Shown here: positions 26,577-38,640 of the stretch, one piece after another
How positions within the stretch are numbered: the stretch's first letter is position 1
Layout: each line of letters starts with the position of its first letter
NCBI GenBank assembly: GCA_961205875.1
Contig: OY540822.1
Coordinates: 7,814,501 to 7,878,500, forward strand
Direction of reading: 5' to 3'
From: Sialis fuliginosa
Taxonomy: Eukaryota; Arthropoda; Insecta; Megaloptera; Sialidae
DNA: 64,000 nt
Made by a program: the position numbers and the translations under genes
Notes under the pieces: generated by a model
Told to the model about the DNA's origin: nothing
Seen by the model: only the letters and a program-made list of their open reading frames with translations
The model's database searches: none

Positions 26577-26743
26577 ATAATAGTCGACATTTCGAATCAA
26601 ATAGCACTATTTCGCGATTTATTGATAAATGTCGGTCAAGGTCTAGACTCACCGGAGCTGAGGGAGAAAATTCGCAAACTTAGACGTCAAATCGTTGAGG
26701 CTTGCAAAAACATCGCGCAACTACTATTGTCGCAAACAAGAAG
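26577..26743 (+). CDS. RGS7BP: R7BP-like gene, coding exon 2 (first helix of the syntaxin-like core)
   Basis: The acceptor is a TTTCTGTTCCAG ending at 26576 and the donor is AAG/GTAAGA at 26743/26744. The frame encodes 55 residues plus two bases, beginning Ile-Ile-Val-Asp-Ile-Ser-Asn-Gln and continuing Ile-Ala-Leu-Phe-Arg-Asp-Leu-Leu, then Ser-Pro-Glu-Leu-Arg and a basic, Leu-rich helix with Glu-Ala-Cys-Lys. The heptad-like hydrophobic spacing fits an amphipathic syntaxin-type helix. G/C-ending codons (GTC, GAC, CGC, CCG, GAG, CTG, GCG) stand out from the AT-rich flanks. Phase 2 at its end matches exon 3, where the first base completes an Arg codon. Of the five exons it carries the strongest family signal. 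Confidence 0.85.
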
Positions 26744-26937
26744 GTAAGACATGCTAGTTTGTTCGAAAAGTTCATGGGTATTTTTAAGAGGTGGTCAAAA
26801 ACTCGCGTAAATGTTAGGTTATAAAGTTATACGTATATACATATATTCCGAAATTTAATGTTTCAACGAAATGTTTAGTACATAACTGTGCATCTACTTA
26901 TGTACTTAAGTATTTTTTTAAGTGAAAAACACAGATA

Positions 26938-27471
26938 CAGTAAAAGCTCTTTATTCGCGGGGTATATGTTCCATAAATATGCCGCGAATACAGAAACCGT
27001 GAATACGGAATGGTAATTTATATGGGATTATAGGGGATACGTTCCTAGGTGACAAAATAAATAAACAAATACAATGTAAAAAAATCAATTTAATTGAAGT
27101 TTTTGACCATATTGATTAATTATTATCTTCAGGCTTAGGCAATGGTTTAAAGAATTTTGTAATTTTTTCTTGCTTGGCAGTTTTTAAAAGCTCCTTCAAT
27201 TCAGACTGATATTCAGCAGTGGCATTAGCAATTTTCCTCTTAAAAATAAGACTTCGTTCCATAGACGGATCAATTTTCATAAAGAAATCACAAAGCTCAT
27301 TTGCCATTCTTAAACCTTCACTAAGATTTTTCAAATTAAATGTCACGTTTCCTGATTAGATCCGCGAATAAAGAAATCTTTAGCCGCGAATATAGGAATT
27401 GGGTCGCATTTTTTTAATCCGCGAATAGTGAAAACGCGAACGAAGGAATCGCGAATAAGGAGCTTTTACTG
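26938..27471 (-). mobile_element. pogo/Tigger-type element with TA target duplication, in intron 2
   Basis: The ends are inverted repeats, CAGTAAAAGCTCTTTATTCG and CGAATAAGGAGCTTTTACTG, flanked by TA on both sides. The ends are rich in further CGCGAATA-type inverted motifs. The 534-base element holds only a short minus-strand frame (27116-27346), so it is an internally deleted copy. Confidence 0.8.
27116..27346 (-). CDS. C-terminal fragment of a pogo/Tigger-type transposase with PIP-box-like end
   Basis: This open frame of 76 residues fills the middle of the deleted pogo-like element. Reading from the Met: Leu-Ser-Glu-Gly-Leu-Arg-Met-Ala, Asp-Pro-Ser-Met-Glu-Arg-Ser, Phe-Lys-Arg-Lys-Ile, a helix Glu-Leu-Lys-Glu-Leu-Leu-Lys, then Gln-Glu-Lys-Ile-Thr-Lys-Phe-Phe-Lys-Pro. 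The charged helical end followed by Gln-x-x-Ile-x-x-Phe-Phe is the layout seen at the C-termini of pogo-class transposases, which are known to bind PCNA through such a motif. The DNA-binding and catalytic domains are absent. It probably is not a functional gene, but it has stayed open. Confidence 0.6.
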   Translation of the reverse strand: MTFNLKNLSEGLRMANELCDFFMKIDPSMERSLIFKRKIANATAEYQSELKELLKTAKQEKITKFFKPLPKPEDNN

Positions 27472-27764
27472 TACTTAAAAAAATTACTTTGTGCTTGTAC
27501 ATAAATACATATAAATTTACTTTAGTATTTTTATATTATACAAGTACTACTTTTTAAATTTAAATACAATTAGATAAAGTAATTGAGGTTGTAATTTTTT
27601 GTATGAAGTACTTATGCTTATATTTAAGTAGGTATATATTATTGTCAATGTATATAATTTTACTTAAGTATATTTTTTTGTATTTTGCACAGTTTTTACC
27701 CCATTCACCCTCAGATTATAATTTTCTTAAAGGTCGAAAAACTAGTTTTTGGAATGCATATATG

Positions 27765-28789
27765 CATTAGAATACAGTTTTTTAATATTTATATCTACAT
27801 TTATTTAATCATTTAATATATATGTTACCGGCAATGTATGAAATACGGCATTTTATAGAATTCCTAGGTATTTTATAGAATGCCTAAAATCACCAGGCAA
27901 TGTATGAAATGAATTTAATTATATACATTTCCTAGGCATTCTATAGAATACCTAATTGATAGCCGGCAATGTATGAAATATAAACATAAATAGGGCGAAT
28001 CGATCAATTTTGGTCCAGGTAGAGATACTGATGCAAATATACAATAAAAAAATCTTGGTTCATTCTCGATAGCTGTAGGTAAGTTTCTAGATTACAATTC
28101 AGTATTGTCGGTACAATACTGATTTATTTATCAATATAAACATTTTATATTTACGTGTTATATAATAGAAAAATGTATGTATGTCCAGTAAAGTAGCACA
28201 GTGATCTCGGAAACGGCTGTATAAAAAAATACGTAAGTTCTTTTGTTAGTCCGACGAAAAATTGCTGTCATTTTAATTCGACTGAATTTTATTAAACTTT
28301 TTTTCTTGCGTTCGTCCAGTGAAAAATTAATAGTATGTATTAATAGTATATTTTAATCCGATTTCCGGCTCTATCAGAATTTAGAAGAATATTTATTGTG
28401 CTGGAAATTAAAATAATATATTTTGATAATTAAAATAAAGTGAGAATAGGTATAAAAAATATTAATTAATTAAATAATACCTATCTGCTTTATTAATATC
28501 ATTTTGTCTTTTATTTCATACATTTCATAATATTATCTTGGCATTCTATAGAATTCCTAGGTATTCTATAGAATGCCTAGCCAAAGTATATAATAAATTT
28601 CTATTAAACAAATATTTCATACTTTGCCTGAAATCGTCAGGCATTGTATAGAATTCCTAGGAATTCTATAGAATGCTTGAATTACATACATTGCCGGTAA
28701 CATATATACTATATTTTAAACAAAGTTGAGAAGGTAATAAAATAATTAAATAAATGTAGATATAAATATTATAAAACTGTATTCTAATG
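27765..28789. mobile_element. TIR element with palindromic subterminal iterons, in intron 2
   Basis: The outer ends CATTAGAATACAGTTTT and their reverse complement bracket about 1.02 kb. An inner pair, GTTACCGGCAATGTATG, lies at 27824 and in reverse ending at 28701. GGCAATGTATGAAAT occurs three times on the left side (27831, 27896, 27964), and degenerate inverted copies lie on the right (28513, 28608, 28684). Palindromes built on GCATTCTATAGAAT around CCTAGG occur at 27848-27884, 27931-27955, 28540-28580 and 28640-28678. The core of about 530 bases is unique and non-coding. I do not recognise the family. Confidence 0.75.
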
Positions 28790-29514
28790 TGTCTCTAAAA
28801 TCAGTACGAACTTTTTGAACAACTGAATATACATATGTACATTTTTTAAAACTGTCATAGTATAGTCTGCGGCTACAAACGGTCGATCGAAGTTAATAAA
28901 AAGCCGTCCACGGCAGTTTTATAGCGAATTTGTGTTAGTAATAAATTAGGGTATTTTTTTTATTTCTTTGAGCGTTTCAATTAAAATTAACAAAACTAAT
29001 AAAACTGAATATACATTTGTGACATAATCTAATAACCCTACGTATAATACAACAAGAATTTATTTAAAAAATCTGGCGTGTTATTTGAAATAATTTTTTT
29101 CCGTGTTGCGTCACATATTTACTACCTATCAATATTAGATACACTTCTTTGGTGAAAGCCAATACGAAATTGGTGAATGAGACGTCACTCAAGTGAGTGT
29201 TTTATATTATTCATGTTTTCTGTTTGATGGTTTAAAGATCATTTTTTTTGTTTTAATTTAAATATAAATAATTTAATATATAAATAATTTAAATATAAAT
29301 AAACTCAAATCTGACAAATAGGGCGTCATTACTGGAGGATTAAACGAATCAATACAGTGGCGTAGATAGGGGGGGGGGGGTCAAGGGGATCAATCCCCCC
29401 CATGAGTCTACGAAAATTATAAGTTGATCAAAAGAATTTATAATACTACACGAATTTAGTTGCCAGATTTCTAAAATGCTCCGGCGGGGCAGTCATGTCA
29501 TTATATAGATTTTG

Positions 29515-30090
29515 ACACGCTGATTTCAAATCCGTCAACTAAAATCAATTCCGACTACGCGTTAAAAAGCTATGGCCTTTTTTCTCCAAAAATTTGCAAA
29601 ACTAAAACATTGAGAGGCTATATCTCGAGAACGTTTTGAGATACAGACCTGCGGTTTGAAAATTTTAACTTTTCACGTCATTTTCTATACAATAAACATA
29701 CTTTTAACGAAATCAAAAATTTTTTAGTGAAATTTCCTGCAGTGAACTTCAACTCGTCATACAAATATTGACTAAAATACAAGAAAATAAGACGTAGAAT
29801 CATTTAGTTACTATATAAATATATAAGAATTTATTTAAAAAAGTAAAAGCTTGAATTTAAGGTGTTTCATAACTAGTTTTTTTTGTTAAAAATTTCACGC
29901 CTCGCCATTGTTTTTTTCCGACTTTATGAAATTTATATAAAATATCCACTTTAAACAAAATATATACCTAAACATTACTCGTGAAACACATTAGTGAAAA
30001 CCGGAATAAAATCCGTTCAGTAGTTACTGAGAAAATCGTGCATAGAAAGATAGACAGACGCGGGGGGAATTTGTTTTATGTTATGTATAA
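29515..30090. repeat. Dispersed repeat D, copy 2, with retrotransposon-like tail
   Basis: The first 275 bases match the copy at 14825. The end carries CCGGAATAAAATCCGTTCAG and AGATAGACAGACG, a type of phrase common in the untranslated tails of insect LINE or SINE copies. It lies in intron 2. Confidence 0.45.
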
Positions 30091-30545
30091 ATTGAGTAAT
30101 AAACTAGTCAAGGTTGTTGGTATTTATTTAAAACTATTATAAGTAAATTGTAAATAATTCACAAAATAGTTTCACTTAAACTGAAAACCATAATGCACAT
30201 ACATGAAATATTCTAGTGACCTATAAATGAGAAAATTCAATTCACAAACATTAATAACTGGCCGTTTGTTCGCCGCATACCTTTGTCGAATAAACTATAT
30301 TTAACAAGAACGCATCCAGTAGCTTTTGGTAAACAAAAGCTCTATAGTAAATGGAATAAAAGCCAATAAATACAGTACCATTACGAACTCGATTACTCGT
30401 GGGTGATTTAATTAAAAATAATTTCTGATGATTTCATATATTGATCAAATTTACACCTCACTCAAAGGATTTGATGACATAGTACTGTGTAACTATAAAT
30501 CACAAAAACTTCAGAATGGTCTTAAAGTCTTTAAATGTGTTTCAT

Positions 30546-30620
30546 ACGGGGTGTTCAAAATAAAACGTTATGAATTTTTGTTTTGAAAAGAAAGCTAATT
30601 ACAGAAAAACTTTTCAGACA
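30546..30620. repeat. Fragment of the GTGTTCAAAATAAA-type repeat
   Basis: GGGGTGTTCAAAATAAAACG is followed by GAATTTTTGTTTTGAAAAG, collinear with 26246 and 11360. No partner end was found nearby. Confidence 0.4.
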
Positions 30621-31984
30621 AAAGGTACTTAGACTGGAGAGGGCAATTTATGATATTTTTATTTGTAGGTGTGAGTAATTTTTGTTTTATAGATTTGATT
30701 CTCTGTGAATAGATATAAATGAATTTTTTTTTTATTCGAGGCAATTCATCATATATTATTTTTAATTAATACACTTTTTTTTATTAACAAATTCGTTTTC
30801 AATGTCCAAAATACATTAGAAAAAATAGACTGGTTAAGAAGTCAAGACATTTTTTTATTTTTTGTAAGGCTTGTCATATGAAATAAAGTAGAAAGCAAGG
30901 ATTTCTTGTTGTGTTAAATTTTTACAGAACATTAAACTCTTTGGACGCGAAAGTCGATTGTGTATTTTTTTCTTTCGGCGTAAAAATCAACTATAATCCT
31001 CGACACGAAAAAAACACCGTTGCATGCGGAAATTGAATTTTATTTTAAAAAAGTAAATGTCGGTGAAATATTCAGTAAAATCTTTCATCCCCACCTTTAT
31101 TTCTTGACATGAAAAGAAAATGCAAATAAAAAAAAAGTAAGACCACGTTTATTTTTCTCGGAAAATGTGCACATTTTTAAGAATCAGATTGACGCGACAT
31201 GGTCGTCTTCAAAGGGTTAAAGAACTTTTTGTTGATCGTAATGAGAAGACGTGAATGAGCACATATAGCCAACCTAAAGCTTTTAGAACATCCTGTATTG
31301 ATTATATTATAATGTAAAATGTACTTTACCTGTAAAATGATTTATCATTTTCTTAAGTTACGTACTTGATAGTTCGAGAGTACTAGGTCACCAAATACAG
31401 GAAGCTTTGCTCTACATCCGGTACATTCACGAGAAGTGCAATTTATTATGAATACATCTTGAAATACAATTTCAACTGATTTTAGACGTTACAATTTCAT
31501 TTCCGACATTTCTCAAACGGCTGTAAATTTCGATAGGTTGTGTCAACACTTTTATTTATTTTTATGTTATCTGTTTTCTCGGCACTGCAAAAAATACTGT
31601 GAGAATTTAGAGAGAAGATAAGAATGCAGCTGATAAAAATGTGCTGCCTATTTTATTTTTAATGTAATATATACTTCATATTTTCAGAAATACCCGTTGC
31701 AATCTAAATGAGTTAGGTAATTTATTTAATTGTCAAAAAGAATTCAGTTAAATATGACTGGTTCCAGTTTTTATCGATTATTTTTAGTTCCCTAAATTAT
31801 AACTAGTGTCAAACCGAATGTCATTTTTTTGCTGAATCCGAACGTTTTTTAATATTATTATCTTTGACCGAAAGTTAAATTTTGATAGTTTTGGAATTGT
31901 GATTTAAAATAATATAAGTAGATTTTTTTTAATATTGTGATTTAACTTAATTATAATAAAACTATAAAAAATATATATTATACA

Positions 31985-32640
31985 ATACTAACTGCTACCC
32001 GCGACTTCGTTCGCGTGTACTTTGTATTTTTTAGGGTTAGTAGCTTATAACAGGTTTCTATATATTAGAATGTTCATTATTTATAAAAAAAGAAACACAT
32101 TTATTTGATAATAACGTGCGTTTCCACAATTACAACACAAGAAATAAAGTCTACTATGTACAAACTGCTACTTCTTTACCTACTGTTTATAAAGGGTCTA
32201 TGAATTATGCTATTAAAATTTACAATAAATTACCTAAAGAATTAAAATTATTACCTCTAAATAAATTCAATAAAGAGTTAAAGTCACTATTGTTGGATCG
32301 ATGTTATTACAAATTAGAAGAATTTCTTGAAGAATGAATTTTATTTTTTACTTTTTGTAAATTATTTTATAAAACTGTATACTTTTTTTTTCTTCTTCTC
32401 TCTTTATTTTATATTTTATATTTTTTATTATTATTTTGTTTATTTTTATTGTTTTGTTTATTCTTATATTGACATGTTCTATACTCGATGCAGAGTTTTA
32501 CAGAATAATTAATATGTCTATGTCTATGTCCTTCCTCAGGATGTAAGCTATCTCTCTGGAGAATTTCATCAAAATCGGTTTAACGGTTTAGCCGTAAAAG
32601 TTTAACAAACAGACAGAGTTACAAACTTTCGCATTTTGTA
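31985..32640 (-). repeat. Dispersed repeat E, interrupted by the LINE tail
   Basis: The left part (ACCCGCGACTTCGTTCGCG) and right part (CCTCAGGATGTAAGCTATCT, CAAAATCGGTTTAACGGTTT) are, in reverse, collinear with 57385-57585. The LINE fragment sits between them. Confidence 0.6.
32112..32531 (+). mobile_element. 5'-truncated LINE tail with reverse-transcriptase C-terminal frame
   Basis: The frame from 32116 to 32337 (73 codons) reads His-Asn-Tyr-Asn-Thr-Arg-Asn-Lys, Tyr-Lys-Gly-Ser-Met, Ile-Tyr-Asn-Lys-Leu-Pro-Lys-Glu-Leu-Lys, then Phe-Asn-Lys-Glu-Leu-Lys and Leu-Glu-Glu-Phe-Leu. This is the usual ending of insect jockey-like non-LTR reverse transcriptases. A T-rich 3' part follows, ending in a TATGTC microsatellite. 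It is a dead-on-arrival copy, inserted into the dispersed repeat at 31985-32640. Confidence 0.7.
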
Positions 32641-32855
32641 ATTGTAGTTAGTACCTATGTATTATCAAATAAATATTCAGTCATTTTTATTGAAATTATG
32701 AATTATTTTTGCATTTGATTTAGTAACCTGGAAAAACTAATATGAAAATATTTTTTTTTAAGTTGTAGTTGTAACTAACAAAATTATTATATAGCCTGTG
32801 CAAAATAAAATGTTTCCATTATTACTCAATTCTGAAAGGACATTTTCATGATATA

Positions 32856-33738
32856 CAGGGTGGCGCAACGAAAACGAAACGGTCGCGTTTTTGGTCAGTT
32901 AAAATAAAATTTTGTAAAAATGCTCGAACACGTCGATTTTGCTTTCAAGGGGGACATCTTTTGCAATAAAATTTTTGCAAGAATCTTTTCAACCCTCTAC
33001 GCTATGAGCACAACCCTTAAAATTTTAAATAGCATGATAGGGCAAGTGATACCTCATTTGAAAGGTTTTTTCATTCTAAACAAAGTGCTTTTTGTTTTTT
33101 TCAAATATGTTTAATTTTAGTCAATTTATTTACATTTTTAATTCCATGAATGCATTTATTTTCTGATCAACAAAACAAACATTCAGAACTAAAATTCAAA
33201 ACAAAGTAAGCTTATTTTCTTATCAGATAATTCACAAAAATTTACTAACATCCAAAACTTTAATTAATTCAATAAATGTTCAAATTGAGCTCCTCTGGCT
33301 TTCATACAAAAATACAAGTTATGCTCAAAATTATTTTTCACTTGTTGAAACGTTTGGGCAGTAAGTTGGCGACATATAATAAGCCTACTTTGTTTTGAAT
33401 TTTAGTTGTAAATTGTTGTTTTGTTGATCAGAAAATAAATGCATTCATTGAACTACAAATGTAAATAAATTGACTAAAATTCAACAGATTTGAAAAAAAC
33501 AAAAAGCACCTTGTTTAGAATGAAAAAACCTTTCAAATGAGGTATCACTTGCCCTATCATGCTATTTAAAATTTTAAGGGTTGTGCTCATAACGCAAAGG
33601 GTTGAAAAGATTCTTGCAAAAATTGTATTGCAAAAGATGTCCTCCTTGAAAGCAAAATCGACGTGTTCGAGCGTTTTTTCAAAACCTTATTTTAACTGAC
33701 CAAAAACGCGACCGTTTCGTTTTCGTTGCGCCACCCTG
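32856..33738. mobile_element. Fold-back element with about 350-base arms, Tc1/mariner-related
   Basis: The element begins CAGGGTGGCGCAACGAAAAC and ends with the reverse complement, flanked by TA on both sides. The arms extend to roughly 33210 and from about 33385, with only scattered differences. The middle, read on the minus strand, encodes Gln-Gln-Val-Lys-Asn-Asn-Phe-Glu-His-Asn then Ala-Arg-Gly-Ala-Gln-Phe-Glu-His-Leu-Leu, which resembles the last residues of many insect mariner-like transposases. So this looks like a deletion derivative that kept the transposase tail between extended TIRs. Confidence 0.8.
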
Positions 33739-34691
33739 TATATTTATTTGTGGTTATAATGGGAAATATTAATTCGAACAAAGTATATTCGGATTCTGTA
33801 AAACCTTAGGGTTGATCTTGGACAATTGTGCAATTTTTGGCCGAAGCTTAATGTTCGTTCGGACAGTAATTATACGTATCTATAAATCCAGAAATGAATT
33901 ATTTACTGTTACTGTTACAATTAACTTTATTTTAGATTTGAATCGGTCTTCTTATTGATTTTATCTGACAAATAAAATACACAAACATAAAAAACCCACA
34001 TAAAGATATTTACACAGAGGTAGGACCTACCCGCATGTAAACAAGGTTTTTTTTAATACCAGTTACTGTTTTTTACCCTTTTATAACAATTGATTGGATC
34101 GGTATATTGTTTATATATCTAAATTATATTTTATAAGTCAAACCGCTCTGTAACTAATGAATAGGTACCGAGGTACTTCTGGAACATTTAAGAAAAATTT
34201 AAAAATATTTTTAAACAGTTTCAATGCTATCTATCTTTACGATAAATTATTGAGAGTAAATACATTAAAACGAATTAGCTCCCGAAAGAAAAACATATTT
34301 ATTGCTTTCTATATCCTGATTTCTTTCAAATCGAACGTAACTATCAATTATACAAAAAAAATGGGAAATTTAAACGAATATTTTAGACAGAGTCGTTCGT
34401 TGTTTTTTTTTGTGTCTACATATTATTTTAGTATTAATAGCAGTATTTCTCCCATTTTTTAAAGTACTACTTGATGCATTTTTATTATTTGTAAAATAAT
34501 AAAAATTATTACTCTAAAATGATAACAATATTTAAACATTACAAATAAAAATTTATGGGGAACGCTGATATTGCTTAAACAATCATTAGATTATAAAATT
34601 AAGATGTCTTATTAAAGTAAGCCCTAAACTATTTGAGCTTCCATTATTAATATAAATTTAATATAAATTTTTGTCTTTGTCAGTTATATCG

Positions 34692-34822
34692 CGTGTTTAC
34701 ACCGAAAAAAACAAAACATCAACATCGTTTCTTTTTGACAAAAATGCAATAAACCCTATGCATTTTAATACAATGTGTTTTCAAACACCGTGTTGCTGTT
34801 TTGTTTTATTTGGTCTAAACAC
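34692..34822. repeat. Small inverted-repeat element, copy 2
   Basis: It shares ATAAACCCTATGCATTTTAA-like sequence, AAACACCGTGTTGCTGTTTT and TTGGTCTAAACAC with the copy at 43408. The frame at 34671-34886 spans it and is not a gene. Confidence 0.6.
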
Positions 34823-36193
34823 AGCAATATACAGCTTGCTATTTTTATTAAAAATGAAATTTCTAAGAAAATATGTCATATATTGAGAGCTTGAGCATTA
34901 CAATAACATACATATCTTGAAACAATTTTACTTAAGAATACCAGAGAATAAAAGCTTGTAAAAATAGTCAGGATCCTGAGATTTAGGTATTTCAATCATT
35001 TCTCTCAAAACTACTTGTTCAGTATGTATAATTCGAAAATATATCTAAACTGTAGATATATTTATAAAATATCATTAAGAAAATAAAACGACCTTACCTA
35101 ATAAAAAAAAATCTCGTTTCCGAAGGAAGGAGTAATATGGCAAATGAAATTTTTCTTATCGAAATATACATTTGTTGGTAATAAATTTAGTTATCTTCTA
35201 AAAGTTCTGGTCAATAATAGGATCCTGAGCAATCTTTCCAGTTGATTTTATTTCTGTCTACGTACAACATCTATATTCTATACATTGATCGGAAGTTTTA
35301 CAATAGTATTGTTATTTCTTAGAATACATACAATTCTAGGTCTTTGCTTTGACCAGGGACGGATTGCTTTATTTGGATAAGCCATTTTCATTTAGATGCA
35401 AATGCTGTAAACTTTATGGAACTCAAAACTCATTTGTTTTCTATAGTAGATAGCCTTTTACATCCATTTACCATCCTTTTCTGTTTTTCAGATCAATTAA
35501 ATTCCAAGTATGACATTTTACTGAAAATACATATATCATTTTTATAATAATTCGATTTATCATAAAAATAATCTTAACTTATATTATATTTGATTTATTA
35601 AAAATATGTTAACGATTTAAAAATACTTGCATTGTTATAAAATCATTTATTCTAGTCTACTGTCTATAGATAGGTCAACATGACTGTTTTCATAAATAAC
35701 AATTATCTTGGTTTACTGACTCGTACTTCTCATTATTCCTTCATCATTGTAACGCAATGAATACAGAATAGAATACTGCATTATGACTCAATTAAAAGTG
35801 CAATTATTACAAGTACTATTATCTAAATGAAAATTTAAATAGATATTCTATATTTTCACGGAACATGATAGTTTTCCTTTAGTTTGCAATAAGGCATGCA
35901 CATTCCCTTTTCAAACATTTTCCTGCGGTTTCAGGTTGTACTAAAATATTAAAGCTAAACTAGACTCTACAAAAGATATGCTACTGTACAACATTCTTTT
36001 GAAATTCAAACTAGGCCTTTTTTATTTATGCAATGTACACACGAACGTACTATATCTTTTTGTTATGGGGGGCTTTAATATTAAACTAAATATACCATTA
36101 ATATTTTAGATTTAGAGAAAAACGAAATTATTATCACTGGACAGAAATAAAGTGAACTGGAAATTAATTTATCAAAATTATCTTCGATAACTA

Positions 36194-36714
36194 AGTTACT
36201 GGTGCCAGTCTTGGCTGCTTTAAGAGTATAAGGTTTACTGTTTTACTTTTTTGTCATTTTTATGAACTCAAGTTACTAATAAAATAAGTATCTCTTTATT
36301 TCATAAATTTTAATACCAAATTATTAATTAAATCATAGCCTTTTATTTTGTTGTGTCTATTTGACATTATAAAAAGTTATCTTTAAAAAATGCAGTTACA
36401 TATAAAACCAAATTTAAAACTATTTTCAGCTTAAATATCTAAACAATCCCTATTCAACTAAAAAATATATAATCTAAAATAAACGTTAACAATTGTAGTT
36501 ATAAGATTAAAACAATGACCAAACCTCTAGAAAATAAATACTTTTAATATAATAATTAATAAATATATTACACTAATAATTAGTTTAAATGTCCACCATT
36601 TTGATACCGATTGTCATCAATTTAAACTGTCTATATATAACGATTCAGAAATGGCAGTAATCAAATATCAGAGTCCAACACTGGACTATGATCCAATACC
36701 GGTGCCAGTACTTT
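36194..36714. mobile_element. MITE family A, copy 2 (diverged), in intron 2
   Basis: It starts GTTACTGGTGCCAGTCTTGG and ends CCGGTGCCAGTACTTT, with the family body (AAGGTTTACTGTTTT, TAATTAGTTTAAATGTCCAC) between. It is the most diverged of the three. Confidence 0.7.
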
Positions 36715-37219
36715 CATGAAAGTAAATAATTATTTTATTTTTCTTGTTTAAGGTATTACCTTTTATAACCTTTTTATATTTAATAACTAAAAAAAAAAAA
36801 ACAATGAAAACACAAGTGATCTGATAACTTATGTAACTGTCAGGGAAATCCCGTAATAAAACAAACACGTATCTGGAGTGTTAGAAATTCCCCATTTTTT
36901 CACTATTTCCAATAGAAAAAAGTAACTTTTTTTTTATTAACAAGATAATTATCATTTTACATTTAATTGAAAAATGAACTATTTTCAAACACTTATACTG
37001 AAAGCTATGTTGAAAGCTCATACAAAGGCCTTTTAGTCGTCCTTTTCCGTTCTATTACTTACGTTGTATGTCAACAATATATTGCTTTTAAAAACACTTT
37101 AATTGATTAAAAATACATACCAGCAGCAACATATGTAAATAAAATAAATAAACTACAACCATCTATATTTGATAGTAGATAAATCGATATTTAAACAAAA
37201 ATATTGTTTTACTATATTA

Positions 37220-37408
37220 GGGAGCATCCATTAATTACGTAATGGAGGCTTTAGGGGGCAAGGGTTCTGTAAAACCTTACGAATTCTGGCGTGGAGGGAG
37301 AGAGGAGAGAAGTCCACAGCGTAACTTACGTAAGGTGTTTTTTTTTTATTGATTAAATTGTTTTTTATATATTAATTTGATATTATACATATATATATAT
37401 ATGCTCCC
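37220..37408. repeat. Possible short TIR element
   Basis: GGGAGCATCCATTAATTACG at the left and ATGCTCCC at 37401-37408 are inverted, but the match is only eight bases. A second ATGCTCCC lies at 38318-38325, so the true right end is unclear. Confidence 0.3.
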
Positions 37409-38640
37409 TTACCACAAAATATTTTTTTTGATTTTTTTAATTTTCATATTTCTATTAATTACATTGGTGCCATCTTTATAGAAATTAATAATAATGATAT
37501 CAGTCGCAAACTAAAAACATTATTACAATTATGTAGGTCAACATTTGTTAAGAAAAGTGAGAAGATTTTCTTGAAAATAAAAAAAATCTCTCATTTCAAG
37601 ATTGGTCATTAAAAAGACATGACACAGATGTGCCAACCTAAGAACTAACTTTTGTTTTTTGTGTTACTTTTTGTAGTGGCAATTTGAGTACAACAGTTGC
37701 AAGTATATACGTAACAATAGACTATTTCTGTTGTCGACAAGAAGCTTCACGTATATAAAAATATTGTAATTATTAAAATTACAACTTCCTTAATGAATAT
37801 ATTTATTTAGAATTTTTTTTAAATAATCTTTTATTTAAAAATAACAACTTTACGTCCATTGTTGAGAAAAATTTTATATTAGTCAAATTTTATTTCGCCA
37901 TTACAAATTTTCATCATATTTTATTTTATCAAATAATTTAATTTTAAGTTCACATAAATTTTATTAAAACTATTAAAACGATATCATTAAAAAGTAAAAT
38001 AATAATAAAAATAACATTTTCAGCTCAAAAAGTGTCAATTTGAAAACGCTTTTCCTCAAACTTTTTTTTTATAATCGAAGCCTACAATTACTCGAAAATG
38101 GAACTTCGCAGAGGGTTGAAATTTGATCTGAATGTTGTCAAGAGTGCTCTCTATTGGTTGACATAAGAAAGTTAACCAGAAAAATTCCGAACCTTTGTTA
38201 GAAAATAATATACCTATAGAACGCTTTATTGCAAACTTAACGTTAAAAAATACGCTGTGGCATCCCAAAATTACATCACTGTAGATAATGAATCCACAAT
38301 GTTTTTTTTATTTTCAAATGCTCCCTTTGATCTGGGGGATGGGCGTCAACAACGTGAAAAAAGTGTACTACTTTGATGGCCGATTGCTCTGAAATTATTT
38401 TCTTTTTTCCAAAATATATAAAAATCGACTTGTTTAAGCAATGACATCATTAATTAAAAAAAAAAAAAACGGTATGGAGAACCATACATGACTTCCATGT
38501 TCCATAATTTTTTTCTTATATTTAAAATATTTTTAAAATTAGTTTTGTAATATCTTCAATATAAAACAAAATTGTACAATAAGAATGTGGAAATTTGAAT
38601 TTAGTTGTATTTATTTCTAAGGTAACGTAAATTAGAAAAC

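Noticed and set aside
27820-28706. Regular palindromic repeats considered as a CRISPR-like array
   Set aside because: The units are arranged in opposite orientations at two ends with a unique core and no regular spacers; this is a eukaryotic TIR element.
29354-29400. CAGTGGCGTAG with G and C runs considered as a hAT end
   Set aside because: No matching right end or TSD could be found; a second similar start at 12105 also lacks a partner.
34157-34462. 101-codon plus-strand open frame
   Set aside because: It is Lys/Asn/Ile/Phe-rich as expected of chance frames in AT-rich DNA, lacks any motif I know, and sits in an intron of the R7BP-like gene with no splice-supported neighbours.
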